Shown here: positions 41,956 to 50,189 of the stretch, piece by piece
Position numbering within the stretch: the first letter of the stretch is position 1
Layout of the letters: each line of letters opens with the position of its first letter
From: JANNNF01 sp040385825
GTDB lineage: Bacteria; Pseudomonadota; Alphaproteobacteria; Rhodobacterales; Rhodobacteraceae
DNA: 64,000 bases
NCBI GenBank assembly: GCA_040385825.1
Contig: JAZKGQ010000008.1
Coordinates: 85,071-149,070, forward strand
Direction: 5' to 3'
The notes under the pieces: generated by a model
The model's input: only the letters and a program-made list of their open reading frames with translations
Databases searched by the model: none
Told to the model about the DNA's origin: nothing
Program-made: the position numbers and the translations under genes

Positions 41956-41988
41956 GTAGGGCCAGAGCCTGCGCGCCGATAAGTCCAG
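41956..41988. promoter_or_regulatory. candidate TauR boxes in the tpa-tauA intergenic region
   Basis: Read on the minus strand, CTGGACTTAT lies at 41988-41979 and a weaker CTGGCCCTAC at 41965-41956, 23 bases apart. The first fits the remembered TauR half-site CTGGAC(Y)TA well and matches the tauR-start repeats at 9 of 10 bases. The pair lies about 93 bases before tpa and 170 bases before tauA, so it may control both directions. Confidence 0.5.
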
Positions 41989-42157
41989 TCAGAGAATCGC
42001 ATTTGCGACAGACCTGCATCTGACGAACAGTTTGCCCTACTGGCCGGGCCTCGTCACTTGGGTGTTTCCTTTTGATCCCAAATCGTCTGATGATGGGCCC
42101 GGTACAATCGCCGTGCGATCCGAAAAACAGACGCGGCACCAACAAGGAGATGCGGAA

Positions 42158-43159
42158 ATGACCTTTACCAAAACCCTGATGGGCGCCGTTGCTGCCACAG
42201 CCCTGCTGTCGGGCACGCAGGCGGCCCATGCGCTGGAAGAGATTACCGTGGGCTATTTCCTCGAATGGCCGATGCCGTTTGAATATGCCAAGGCCATGGG
42301 CACCTATGAGACGGAAATGGGCGTCAAGATCAACTGGCGCAGTTTTGACACCGGCACCGCAATGTCGGCCGCGATGGCCTCGGGCGATGTGCAGTTGTCG
42401 GTCAGCCAGGGCATTCCGCCCTTCGTGGTGGCCACCAGTGCAGGGCAGGATTTGCAGGTCGTCGATGTGGCGGTCAGCTATTCCGACAATGACAACTGCG
42501 TGGTGCAGAACGCGCTGGAAATCACCAAGGACAACGCCGCCGAACTGGCGGGCAAGAAGGTCGCCGTGCCGATCGGCACCGCCGCGCATTTCGGCTTTCT
42601 CAAGCAGATGTCCCATTTCGGCGTCGATCTGGCCAGCCTTGAAATCGTCGACATGGCCCCGCCAGATGGCGCTGCGGCCTTTGCGCAGAACGCGGTCGAC
42701 ATGTTCTGTGGCTGGGGTGGCAGCTTGCGCCGCGCCAAGGAAACCGGGTCGGTGCTGCTGACCGGGGCGGAGAAAGAGGCGCTTGGCATTCTGGTGTTCG
42801 ACGCGACCACCGCCCCTGCCGCCTTTGTCGCCGAAAACCCCGATCTGGTGGCGAAATTCCTGAAAGTCACCGCCGACGCCAATGCGATGTGGGCCGATCC
42901 GTCCAAGCAGGCCGAGATGATCCCCGTGATCGCCAAGGACGCCGGGATGGATGAGGCAGCTACGGCCGAGACGATGGCGACCTTCGTGTTCCCGACCGTG
43001 GAAGACCAGCTTTCGGCCAAATGGCTGGGCGGCGGCGCGCAGGAATTCATGAAGGGCGTAGCGGCGGTGTTTGTCGAGGCCAAGTCGATTCCGGCCGCGC
43101 TCGACAGCTATGACACCACCGTCAACACAGGGCCCCTGGCCTCTGCGGGCGCGATGTAG
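42158..43159 (+). CDS. tauA: taurine ABC transporter substrate-binding protein
   Basis: 333 residues with signal peptide (MTFTKTLMGAVAATALLSGTQAAHA). Typical TauA features are 'EITVGYFLEWPMPFEYAKA', 'DTGTAMSAAMASGDVQLSVSQG' style (residues ~66-87), and 'NDNCVVQNALEIT'. Periplasmic capture of taurine for TauBC. AAGGAGA lies nine bases upstream of the ATG. First gene of tauABC, divergent from tpa. Confidence 0.93.
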   Translation: MTFTKTLMGAVAATALLSGTQAAHALEEITVGYFLEWPMPFEYAKAMGTYETEMGVKINWRSFDTGTAMSAAMASGDVQLSVSQGIPPFVVATSAGQDLQVVDVAVSYSDNDNCVVQNALEITKDNAAELAGKKVAVPIGTAAHFGFLKQMSHFGVDLASLEIVDMAPPDGAAAFAQNAVDMFCGWGGSLRRAKETGSVLLTGAEKEALGILVFDATTAPAAFVAENPDLVAKFLKVTADANAMWADPSKQAEMIPVIAKDAGMDEAATAETMATFVFPTVEDQLSAKWLGGGAQEFMKGVAAVFVEAKSIPAALDSYDTTVNTGPLASAGAM

Positions 43160-43246
43160 GGCACTTCTGGCGGGCTGCAACGCCCGCCCCTTGCCCCTCG
43201 CAGGCGGTCCTTGCGGCCGCCGCCTTTCCCTTGCGCAAGAGGCCAC

Positions 43247-44053
43247 ATGACCGGGCTGATCATCGACGACATCTCCATGCGGTTCGACGTGGCCGGAGGC
43301 AAACCCGTGCAGGCGTTGCAGAACGTCTCGCTTGCGCTGCAACCTGGCGAGCTGCTGTCGGTGCTGGGGCCGTCGGGCTGTGGCAAGACCACGCTGCTGA
43401 ACATTCTGGCCGGGTTTCTCGCGCCGACCTCGGGTCAGGTGCGGCTGAACGGCGAACGGGTCACCGGCCCCAGCCCGCAGCGCGGCATGGTGTTTCAGCA
43501 AGGCGCGCTGTTCGAATGGATGAACGTGCGCCAGAACGTCGACTTTGGTCCCCGGATGAAGGGCATGGCCAAGCCGGAACGCGACGCCATCACCGATCAT
43601 CTGCTGGATGTGGTGGGGCTGGCCGATTTTGGCGACAAGGCGGTGTATGAACTGTCAGGCGGCATGCAGCAGCGGGTGGCGCTGGCGCGGTGCCTTGCCA
43701 ATGATCCGGACGTGATCCTGATGGACGAACCGCTTGGCGCGCTGGACGCGCTGACGCGGGAAAAGATGCAGGGGCTGGTGCTGAAGCTGTGGAAGGAAAC
43801 CGGGAAAACCGTGGTTCTGATCACCCATTCGGTCGAGGAAGCCCTGCTTCTGGGCGAACGGCTGATCGTGATGGCCCCGCGACCGGGGCGGATATTCAAG
43901 GAATACGCCCTGCCCTTTGCCGAGGCCGGGGTGTCCACCGACCTGCGGGTGGTCAAGAAATCCGCCGGGTTTTCTGATGTGCGCGAGGAAATTCTGGGCA
44001 TGATCTGGGGCATGGAAGAAGAAATCATGGGCCGCAAGGACGGGGCCGCGTAA
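43247..44053 (+). CDS. tauB: taurine ABC transporter ATP-binding protein
   Basis: 268 residues from the ATG at 43247. Walker A 'GPSGCGKTTLLN', Q-loop 'VFQQGALFEWMN', signature 'LSGGMQQRVALARCLA', Walker B 'VILMDEPLGALDALT' and H-loop 'VLITHSVEEAL' are complete. Energises TauC. The start is preceded by 87 intergenic bases after tauA; the stop overlaps tauC by one base. Confidence 0.93.
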   Translation: MTGLIIDDISMRFDVAGGKPVQALQNVSLALQPGELLSVLGPSGCGKTTLLNILAGFLAPTSGQVRLNGERVTGPSPQRGMVFQQGALFEWMNVRQNVDFGPRMKGMAKPERDAITDHLLDVVGLADFGDKAVYELSGGMQQRVALARCLANDPDVILMDEPLGALDALTREKMQGLVLKLWKETGKTVVLITHSVEEALLLGERLIVMAPRPGRIFKEYALPFAEAGVSTDLRVVKKSAGFSDVREEILGMIWGMEEEIMGRKDGAA

Positions 44054-45312
44054 TGGGCGGCATCGTGGTTCTGGCCTTTTACGCCGCGCTGTTCGTGGGG
44101 GCATGGGTCGCGGTGCGCCTGATCCGCGCCCGCCGGGGGCGCAATGATCTGACCAGCCTGAAAACCGTGACCTTCGGCGACGAATCCGCGATCGCGCCCG
44201 ACCGCGCGGCATCGGTGATTTCGGTCCTGTCGATTTTCCTGATCTGGGGGGCGTTTACCGGGTCAACACTGGTGCCCTTGCACATGCCAGGCCCGTTCCG
44301 GGGCGAGACGACGTTCACCTACACCGCCACCAATGCAGCGGGGGCGACAGATGACGCCACCGTCACCGTGCTGGTGCATGACGTGGGCGCCAAACCCGCC
44401 CCTCCGGTGGTGGAACCGGGCGACGGCTTTGCCAAAAACGATGCCGGGATCGTCGGGGCATGGCGGTCAGTGCTGATCCGTCCGGCCGACAATGACGGGA
44501 CGGGGGCGGTGATCACGGCCATCAACGGCCAGCCCGTGCTGGCCGATCAGGGCGTGGACCTGCCCGATGGAAGGGTGGTGCTGACCGCCAAGGGCTCGCT
44601 GAACTTCACCCCCGCCAAGGGCTTGCAGATGGAGCCGATCTGGCTGCCGTCGCCCGAGGCCGTGGCCGCCCGCCTGCTGGATATTGCGCAGAACGGCTAT
44701 CAGAACACCTCGCTGTGGGAACATCTGGGCGCCTCGCTGATGCGGGTGCTGGGCGGCTTTGTGCTGGGGTCGATCGTCGGCATCCCGCTGGGCTATGCCA
44801 TGGGTCTGTCAGGCTGGTTCCGCGGCTGGTTCGACCCGATTGTCGAATTCATGCGCCCGGTGCCCCCCCTGGCGCTGATCCCGCTGGTGATCATCTGGTT
44901 CGGGATATGGGAGACGGGAAAGCTGGTGCTGCTGTTCCTTGCCGCGCTGTGGATCATGGTGATCGCGGCGCGGTCGGGGGTATCTGGCGTGCGCATCTCG
45001 AAAATCCACGCGGCCTATTCGCTGGGTGCCAGCAAATGGCAGATCCTGCGCCATGTGATCATTCCCAACAGCCTGCCCGACATCTTCACCGGCGCACGGG
45101 TGGCCATGGGGGTGTGCTGGGGCACGGTGGTCGCGGCAGAACTGGTGGCGGCGGAAAAGGGGGCGGGCATGATGATCATTGCCGCGTCCAAGTTTCAGCT
45201 GACCGATATCGTGGTCATGGGGATCATCCTGATTGGCGTGATCGGCTATGGCATCGACATCCTGATGCGGATGGTGGAACGGCGGCTGGTGCCCTGGAAA
45301 GGCCGGGGGTAG
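44053..45312 (+). CDS. tauC: taurine ABC transporter permease with Ig-like periplasmic insert
   Basis: 419 residues, about 140-160 more than usual TauC/SsuC (~260-280). Residues ~2-22 form an extra N-terminal helix, followed by a basic cytoplasmic loop (RARRGR) and a helix at ~54-74. Residues ~80-195 then form a periplasmic insert with beta-rich repeats resembling cadherin/BIg-type domains (FTYTATNAAGATDDATVTVLV; DGRVVLTAKGSLNFTPAKG). After this the standard permease begins at 'WLPSPEAVAARLLDIA'. The EAA loop has 'AAYSLGASKWQILRHVIIPNSLP'-like sequence (residues ~320-342). The frame is intact through the insert. The insert could dock TauA or contact the cell wall. Confidence 0.88.
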   Translation: MGGIVVLAFYAALFVGAWVAVRLIRARRGRNDLTSLKTVTFGDESAIAPDRAASVISVLSIFLIWGAFTGSTLVPLHMPGPFRGETTFTYTATNAAGATDDATVTVLVHDVGAKPAPPVVEPGDGFAKNDAGIVGAWRSVLIRPADNDGTGAVITAINGQPVLADQGVDLPDGRVVLTAKGSLNFTPAKGLQMEPIWLPSPEAVAARLLDIAQNGYQNTSLWEHLGASLMRVLGGFVLGSIVGIPLGYAMGLSGWFRGWFDPIVEFMRPVPPLALIPLVIIWFGIWETGKLVLLFLAALWIMVIAARSGVSGVRISKIHAAYSLGASKWQILRHVIIPNSLPDIFTGARVAMGVCWGTVVAAELVAAEKGAGMMIIAASKFQLTDIVVMGIILIGVIGYGIDILMRMVERRLVPWKGRG

Positions 45313-45389
45313 GATGGGCAATCTGCCCATCTGACCTTTTGCAAAGATGGGCGGAACGGCAATCAGGGATGGGCGGAATCGCCCATCCT
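45311..45389. repeat. palindromic repeats between the convergent tauC and epimerase genes
   Basis: AGGATGGGC at 45311-45319 pairs with GCCCATCCT at 45381-45389. Two smaller palindromes lie inside: GATGGGC-AATCT-GCCCATC (45313-45331) and GATGGGC-GGAATC-GCCCATC (45368-45387). The ends form part of the TAG stop codons of both convergent genes. A related copy lies at 47222-47245. Probably a dispersed palindromic element that also works as a two-way transcription end. Confidence 0.65.
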
Positions 45390-46398
45390 ACGCGTAATAA
45401 CTTTTGTACCAGTCGACGAACTGCGCCATGCCGGTGCGGATATCGGTTTGCGGTCTGTACCCGGTCAGGCGCTGCAACAGGCTGGCATCGGCCCAGGTGG
45501 CAGGCACATCGCCCATCTGCATCGGCATGTAGTTGCGGATCGCCTTCTTGCCCAGCACATCCTCGATCGCCTCGATGAAGTCCAGCAGACGCACCTTGTC
45601 GGAATTGCCAATGTTCACAATGCGGTAGGGGGCGTGCAGCGACAGGCTGTCGCCGTCTGGCACCGCTTCGCCCGGCAAAGGCCGCACCGGCACCGCGTCG
45701 ATCAGCAGCCGCACCCCGCGCACCAGATCATCGACGCAGGTGAAATCGCGCCACATGTCGCCGTGGTTGTAGATGTCGATGGGGCGGTCGTTGACGATGG
45801 CATCGACGAATTTGAAATAGGCCAGATCGGGCCGCCCCCAGGTGCCATAGACCGTGAAAAACCGGAACATCGTGGTCGGAATGTTCCACAGATGCGCGTA
45901 GGAATGCCCCATCGCCTCGGCCGCTTTCTTGGTGGCGGCATAGATGGTCAACTGGCCATCCGCCTTGTCGGTTTCCCGGAACGGCATGTCTTCATTCGCA
46001 CCGTAGATGCTGCTGGTGGAGGCCATCAGCAGATGCTGCACCGCAAGGCGACGCGCCACCTCCATCACGTTGAAGGTGCCCACCACGTTGGAGTCGATGT
46101 AGGACCGGGGGTTTTCAAGGCTGTAGCGGACCCCGGCCTGTGCCGCCAGATGGATGATCACATCGGGCGCGAACGCATCTGTCACCCGGTCCAGCGTCAC
46201 CGTGTCTTCCAGCATGCCTTCGGTAAAGCTGAAATTCGGGGTTTGCAGCAGCACGCCGTTGCGGCGCTGTTTGAGGGTGACATCGTAGTAATCGGTCATC
46301 CCGTCATAGCCATGCACCCGGAACCCTTCGGCCAGCAGCAACCGCGCCAGATGAAAACCGATGAACCCCGCCGTTCCGGTGATGAAGACCTTGCGCAT
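45388..46398 (-). CDS. NAD-dependent epimerase, probably UDP-glucuronate 4-epimerase
   Basis: 336 residues, extended short-chain dehydrogenase. NAD motif 'VFITGTAGFIGFHLARLLL' at the N-terminus, 'HLAAQAGVRYSLENPRSYIDSN' type segment (residues ~84-105), 'STSSIYGANEDMPF', and the catalytic Tyr/Lys in 'YAATKKAAE'. This matches the UDP-glucuronate 4-epimerase (LpsL/CapI) subgroup better than GalE, e.g. 'VRYSLENP' and 'FFTVYGTWGRPDLA'. Supplies UDP-galacturonate for surface polysaccharides. No glycosyltransferase lies next to it. Confidence 0.88.
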   Translation of the reverse strand: MRKVFITGTAGFIGFHLARLLLAEGFRVHGYDGMTDYYDVTLKQRRNGVLLQTPNFSFTEGMLEDTVTLDRVTDAFAPDVIIHLAAQAGVRYSLENPRSYIDSNVVGTFNVMEVARRLAVQHLLMASTSSIYGANEDMPFRETDKADGQLTIYAATKKAAEAMGHSYAHLWNIPTTMFRFFTVYGTWGRPDLAYFKFVDAIVNDRPIDIYNHGDMWRDFTCVDDLVRGVRLLIDAVPVRPLPGEAVPDGDSLSLHAPYRIVNIGNSDKVRLLDFIEAIEDVLGKKAIRNYMPMQMGDVPATWADASLLQRLTGYRPQTDIRTGMAQFVDWYKSYYA

Positions 46399-46446
46399 GA
46401 CTGCCCCTTGTTTTGAAATGACAATCAGGCCCGCACGGGGCCAAAG

Positions 46447-47208
46447 TCAACCCGCCGCCTGCCCTTGCGCCCGTGCCTTTCGCAAGGCCACGGCCTCGGC
46501 GCGCATGCGGGTGATGCGGCGGAACAGGGTGCCCGGATCGTCGTTCAGCAGATCCAGCAGATGGCAGGCCAGCGGCCCCAGAACCGGCGTCACCTGCGCC
46601 TCGGCCCAGATCGGGGCCAGAAATTCGATGTCCAGCTTGCCCGCGACCAGGGCAAAGGATGGCAGGCCCATGGGCAGCGCGGGGCGGTTGCGGCGGTCTG
46701 CGCGAAACGGCTGATCCGGGGCGCTGCCTGAAAAGGTGCGCTCAAATTCGTACAGTTTAATCAGCGAAAACAACACGTTCAGCGACTGGCCCAACCGCCG
46801 CTCGCCTTCATCCGCGCCATGCGTGGCAAAGGTGATGGCAGACGAGATCAACCAGCGCAGCGGCAGGTCCGCCATCAGCGCATCGGGATGTTCGACCCAC
46901 AGCCTGCGGAACAAGGCAGGCGCATCGCCCGGCCAGGACCGTTTGCGCAAATGCGCGATCAGCAGCCCGTTCAGCAGGGCCAGATCGGAACAGCCCGCCA
47001 GTTCGCGGTGCAGGTCTTGCAGCTTTTTGTCCAGCCGCAAGGACGGCACGGGCGCCGCCGGATCGGGGGCCACCACCTTGCCTGCCAGATAGGGTACAAG
47101 GTCCACATCCAGCGCAGGCAACCCGCCATTGGGCAGGCCGGTCATCGGGGCGCGGCGAAATTCCCAATGCGCAATCAGGCTGTCGGGCGCGTCGTCATAG
47201 CTGGGCAT
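46447..47208 (-). CDS. hypothetical protein, mostly helical
   Basis: 253 residues from the ATG at 47208 (MPSYDDAPDSLIAHWEFRRAP), with AAGG upstream. 'LRLDKKLQDLHRELAGCSDLALLNGLLIAHLRKR' spans residues ~56-90 and, like most of the protein, looks helical. The C-terminus is Arg/Ala-rich. No signal peptide, membrane segment or catalytic motif is seen. It follows the epimerase gene on the same strand order (upstream of it) by 48 bases, so the two may be co-transcribed. I do not recognise the family. Confidence 0.75.
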   Translation of the reverse strand: MPSYDDAPDSLIAHWEFRRAPMTGLPNGGLPALDVDLVPYLAGKVVAPDPAAPVPSLRLDKKLQDLHRELAGCSDLALLNGLLIAHLRKRSWPGDAPALFRRLWVEHPDALMADLPLRWLISSAITFATHGADEGERRLGQSLNVLFSLIKLYEFERTFSGSAPDQPFRADRRNRPALPMGLPSFALVAGKLDIEFLAPIWAEAQVTPVLGPLACHLLDLLNDDPGTLFRRITRMRAEAVALRKARAQGQAAG

Positions 47209-47221
47209 CGGGCGGCCTTGT

Positions 47222-47245
47222 GATGGGGCAATTTCGCCCATCCTA
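47222..47245. repeat. copy of the GATGGGC...GCCCATC palindromic repeat
   Basis: GATGGG-GCAATTTCG-CCCATC followed by CTA, just upstream of the 253-residue hypothetical gene and 32 bases beyond the end of the acetyltransferase gene. Same core and the same CCTA flank as the copies at 45311-45389, so it is a third member of that local family. Confidence 0.6.
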
Positions 47246-47277
47246 AATCCACAATGCGGCACAAGAAAGGGCCCCCC

Positions 47278-47871
47278 CTACAGCGCCCGCATCCAGAATT
47301 GCAGCGGTTTCATGGTTTCCTCGCTGTCGCCCACATCCTTCCAGCCGAATTCGGCCGTCACGCCGGGCAAGGGCGCATAGCCCCGCCCCTGCCAGAACGC
47401 GTCATTGGTGCGGAAGGTGGCAGGCCGGGCGGGGTGGCTGTCAGGCCGTTTGACCGAACAGAACGCCACATGGCTGCGCCCCATCCCTGCGGCATGCGCC
47501 TCGCGCAGATCAAAGAACCGATGCCCCAGCCCCTGCCCCCGGTATTCCGGCAGCAGCACCGATTCCGCGCCGTAAAGAATGCGGTCCAGCGGCAGGCCAA
47601 GGCTGGCGAAAGGGGCCTGAAACGCCTCGGCGTGATCCTCCATCGGGGTCGAGGTGGACGCGCCCACCAAAAGATCCCCGTCAAACGCCCCCACCAGAAG
47701 CGCGCCGGGGCTGTCACGGTAGGTTTGCAGATAGGCGCGTTCATAGTCGAGCGAGCCATCGTACAGGTAGGGCCAGTCCCGGAACACGGTGATGCGCAGG
47801 CCCGCCACAGCCTCCAATGCGGCGTCCAGATCGGCCCCGGTCAGGGCGCGCACAGTGACGCCGGGCCTCAT
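47278..47871 (-). CDS. GNAT-family N-acetyltransferase
   Basis: 197 residues. The acetyl-CoA binding motif A is visible as 'ESVLLPEYRGQGLGHRFFD' (residues ~102-120; R/Q-x-x-G-x-G/A). It is preceded by 'ALLVGAFDGDLLVGASTSTP', where the enzyme's central beta strands lie. Transfers an acetyl group from acetyl-CoA to an amine; the substrate is unknown. Overlaps the end of the SnoaL-like gene by four bases, so the two form a unit. Confidence 0.82.
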   Translation of the reverse strand: MRPGVTVRALTGADLDAALEAVAGLRITVFRDWPYLYDGSLDYERAYLQTYRDSPGALLVGAFDGDLLVGASTSTPMEDHAEAFQAPFASLGLPLDRILYGAESVLLPEYRGQGLGHRFFDLREAHAAGMGRSHVAFCSVKRPDSHPARPATFRTNDAFWQGRGYAPLPGVTAEFGWKDVGDSEETMKPLQFWMRAL

Positions 47872-48275
47872 GCCGAAACCTGTGCGATCCAGTCGTTGAG
47901 GTTGTAGAAGGTGGTGATGCGGGCGATCCTGCCATCCCGCAGGTCAAAGAAGGCCCCCGCAGGCAGGACATAGCGCTGCCCCTTTGCCTCGGGCAGGCCG
48001 GGGTCGGTTTGCAGATATTCGCCATGCACGACAAATTCCGCCGCCCCCCGCGTGCCGTCGTCATTGGCGAACACCACCATGTCGCGCAACTGTTCGCGGT
48101 AGGACACGCCCATATGGCCGCAAAACTCGGCAAACTTTTCGGCACCCCGGCGGATGCCGCCCTCATTGACCCGGTGTTCCACATCGGGCGCAACACAGGC
48201 CAGCATTCCGGCGGCATCGCCTGCGTTGAAGGCAGCGTAATAGGCGGTGATCAGGGTCTTTGCGGCTGTGGTCAT
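47868..48275 (-). CDS. SnoaL-like / NTF2-fold protein
   Basis: 135 residues from the ATG at 48275 (MTTAAKTLITAYYAAFNAGDA). The N-terminal helix 'LITAYYAAFNAGDAAGMLACV' followed by 'APDVEHRVNEG' and the ending strands 'AGAFFDLRDGRIARITTFYNLNDW' style (residues ~105-128) is the standard NTF2-like cone fold used by ketosteroid-isomerase-like enzymes. The substrate is unknown. AAAGGTG lies upstream. Coupled to the GNAT gene downstream. Confidence 0.8.
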   Translation of the reverse strand: MTTAAKTLITAYYAAFNAGDAAGMLACVAPDVEHRVNEGGIRRGAEKFAEFCGHMGVSYREQLRDMVVFANDDGTRGAAEFVVHGEYLQTDPGLPEAKGQRYVLPAGAFFDLRDGRIARITTFYNLNDWIAQVSA

Positions 48276-48399
48276 CGGCGCACCTTTGGGGGAAGTCTGG
48301 CCCACAGGCTAGCGGGGTTCTGGCAGGGTTTCCATGGTCAGATCAGACCGATCATCCAGGCTTTGCGACGGTCGGGGGGGCGCAAGGCCCCCCGTCGTC

Positions 48400-49239
48400 T
48401 CACAGGGCCGCCGCCACCGTGGCCGCCATCGGTGTCGTCGCCCGCCCGATCAGCCGCGACAGGCTGTGGCTGTCGTCAAACAGCGCGCCCTTTGACGCCT
48501 GCACATCGCTGTCGGCCAGAACGGCGCTGAACGCGGGCGGCAGGCCGAAGCTTTCAAGGATACCGGCATAAACCGCCTCGGGCAGCGCGGTGTAGGGGAT
48601 GGTCTTGCCCGTCTGGCGCGACACCTCGGCGGCCATGTCGGCCATGGTATAGGCCGTGTCCCCCGCCAGTTCATAGACCTTGCCCGCATGGCCCTGGCCT
48701 GCGGCCACCACCGCAATCGCCTCGGCATAATCGGCGCGGGCGGCGCTGGAAATCCGGCCCTCTCCGGTGGACCCGATCAGCGCCCCGGCCCCGATGGCTG
48801 CGGCCAGCGAGCCTGTGTAATTCTCTGTGTACCAGCCATTGCGCAGGATGGTGTGATCCACCCCCGACGCCTTCAGCGCGGCTTCGGTCACGATATGGTC
48901 CTGCGCCAGCACCATGCCCGAGGCTTCGCCCTTCAGGATCGAGGTATAGACGATGCGCCCCACCCCCGCTGCCTTGCCTGCGTCGATCGCAGCCTTGTGC
49001 TGCCCGGCGCGGTCGTTGAAATCATTCGAGGAAATCAGCACCAGAACATCCACCCCAGCCAAGGCCCTGGGGTCAATCCGGGTATAATCAAAGGCGCGCA
49101 CCTCGACGCCCAGATCTGTGGCCTTTTCGGGGCTGCGGGCAAGAGCGATGATCTTGTCCCCCGCTGCGCGGGTTTTCAGGGCGGCAATGGCAAGGCGGCC
49201 AAGCTGGCCGGTGGCCCCGGTGACGGCGATGGTGGTCAT
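48400..49239 (-). CDS. NmrA-like NAD(P)H-binding reductase (quinone oxidoreductase 2 type)
   Basis: 279 residues. NADPH motif 'IAVTGATGQLGRLAIAALK' at the N-terminus, then 'VLVLISSNDFNDRAGQHKAAI', 'GVGRIVYTSIL', and 'HTILRNGWYTENYTG', all shared with YtfG/QorB-type quinone reductases. It lacks the YxxxK pair of classical SDRs. It diverges from an HxlR regulator gene with a palindromic operator between them, the normal arrangement for this redox-stress pair. A GC-rich hairpin (about 48373-48394) follows the stop. Confidence 0.88.
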   Translation of the reverse strand: MTTIAVTGATGQLGRLAIAALKTRAAGDKIIALARSPEKATDLGVEVRAFDYTRIDPRALAGVDVLVLISSNDFNDRAGQHKAAIDAGKAAGVGRIVYTSILKGEASGMVLAQDHIVTEAALKASGVDHTILRNGWYTENYTGSLAAAIGAGALIGSTGEGRISSAARADYAEAIAVVAAGQGHAGKVYELAGDTAYTMADMAAEVSRQTGKTIPYTALPEAVYAGILESFGLPPAFSAVLADSDVQASKGALFDDSHSLSRLIGRATTPMAATVAAAL

Positions 49240-49280
49240 GGTCAGTATCCTTTGTTGTGGCTGAGGCAGAGATACGCCTT

Positions 49281-49317
49281 TACTAACGAAAAGGAAGTAC
49301 CTACATTTTTGTTAGTA
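49281..49317. promoter_or_regulatory. candidate HxlR operator
   Basis: TACTAAC at 49281-49287 and its reverse complement GTTAGTA at 49311-49317 form an inverted repeat in the 94-base gap between the reductase gene and the HxlR gene. HxlR/QorR regulators bind palindromes between divergent genes and typically sense oxidants. The spacer (23 bases) is AT-rich compared with the surroundings. Confidence 0.55.
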
Positions 49318-49333
49318 TCAGAAAGGCACCGCG

Positions 49334-49741
49334 ATGACCGCCCAAGACCAGATGACCGCCACCCGGACCGCCAATGCCCTGCTGCAAGGCTGGCAGCGCG
49401 GCAATGTTCTGGCGACCGACTGCCCCAGCAGACAAGTGCTGCAACATCTGACCAGCAAATGGGGGGTTCTGGTGATGCTGGCGCTGCAAACCGGGACGCA
49501 TCGGTTTTCCGCCCTGCGCCGCAGGGTGGGCGGGGTCAGCGAACGGATGCTGGCGCAAACCCTGCACGCGCTGGAGGCCGACGGCATGGTGCGCCGGGTG
49601 GCGCATGATGTGGTCCCGCCGCATGTGGAGTATAGCCTGACCCCCCTGGGCGCAGAAGTGGCCCCCTTGGTGGTGGCGCTGACCGCGTGGATCGAAGGCA
49701 ACCTGCCCCGGATCATGGCGCAGCAGACTAAGGCTGCGTAG
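49334..49741 (+). CDS. HxlR-family transcriptional regulator
   Basis: 135 residues, the normal size. Winged helix with 'CPSRQVLQHLTSKWGVLVMLAL' (residues ~30-51; the Cys precedes the HTH as in redox-sensing members) and 'RFSALRRRVGGVSERMLAQTLHALEADGMVRR' type recognition region (residues ~58-89). Likely controls the divergent NmrA-like reductase. Its 3' end overlaps the convergent phosphatase gene by 14 bases. Confidence 0.9.
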   Translation: MTAQDQMTATRTANALLQGWQRGNVLATDCPSRQVLQHLTSKWGVLVMLALQTGTHRFSALRRRVGGVSERMLAQTLHALEADGMVRRVAHDVVPPHVEYSLTPLGAEVAPLVVALTAWIEGNLPRIMAQQTKAA

Positions 49742-50189
49742 GCGGCCCGAACCGCTGCAAGATCCGTTCGCGGATCTGGTCGCGCGCTTGGCGATAGGCC
49801 GACAGTTTGGCATCGCGGCCTTCGCCCAGGCCCGTGGGGTCCAGGATCGGCCAGTATTCGATATCCAGATGGTGAAACCGCGTCAGTTCCAGCGCCATGC
49901 GCTGACTGGCGGGGGTCAGCGCGATGATCAGGTCGAATTGCGACAGATCATCGCCCCATTGCTGCATCTCCTCGAACGACCGCGACCGGTGCCGCGACAG
50001 CTCGATCCCCAGTTCCTGACAGACGGCGATGGAAAACCCGTCCACCTCCATGTCATTCTTGACCCCCGCCGATTGCACATAGGCCTTCTGGCCATAAAGC
50101 TTTTTCATCAGCGCCTCGGCCATGGGCGAGCGGACGGCATTGTGATCACAGCAAAACAGCACGGATTGCGGGAATGCGGCCAAGATCAA
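49728..50189 (-). CDS. low-molecular-weight protein tyrosine phosphatase-like (arsenate reductase fold)
   Basis: 153 residues. The P-loop 'CCDHNAVRSPMAEAL' gives C-x5-R-S (residues ~14-20), the active site of LMW phosphatases. The general-acid Asp is expected in 'WPILDPTGLGEG' (residues ~113-124). A role in protein dephosphorylation is more likely than arsenate reduction because no ars genes are near. It overlaps UPF0262 by four bases. In related Rhodobacteraceae, as I recall, infA and maf follow here; in this window an HxlR gene does instead. Confidence 0.85.
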   Translation of the reverse strand: MILAAFPQSVLFCCDHNAVRSPMAEALMKKLYGQKAYVQSAGVKNDMEVDGFSIAVCQELGIELSRHRSRSFEEMQQWGDDLSQFDLIIALTPASQRMALELTRFHHLDIEYWPILDPTGLGEGRDAKLSAYRQARDQIRERILQRFGPPTQP

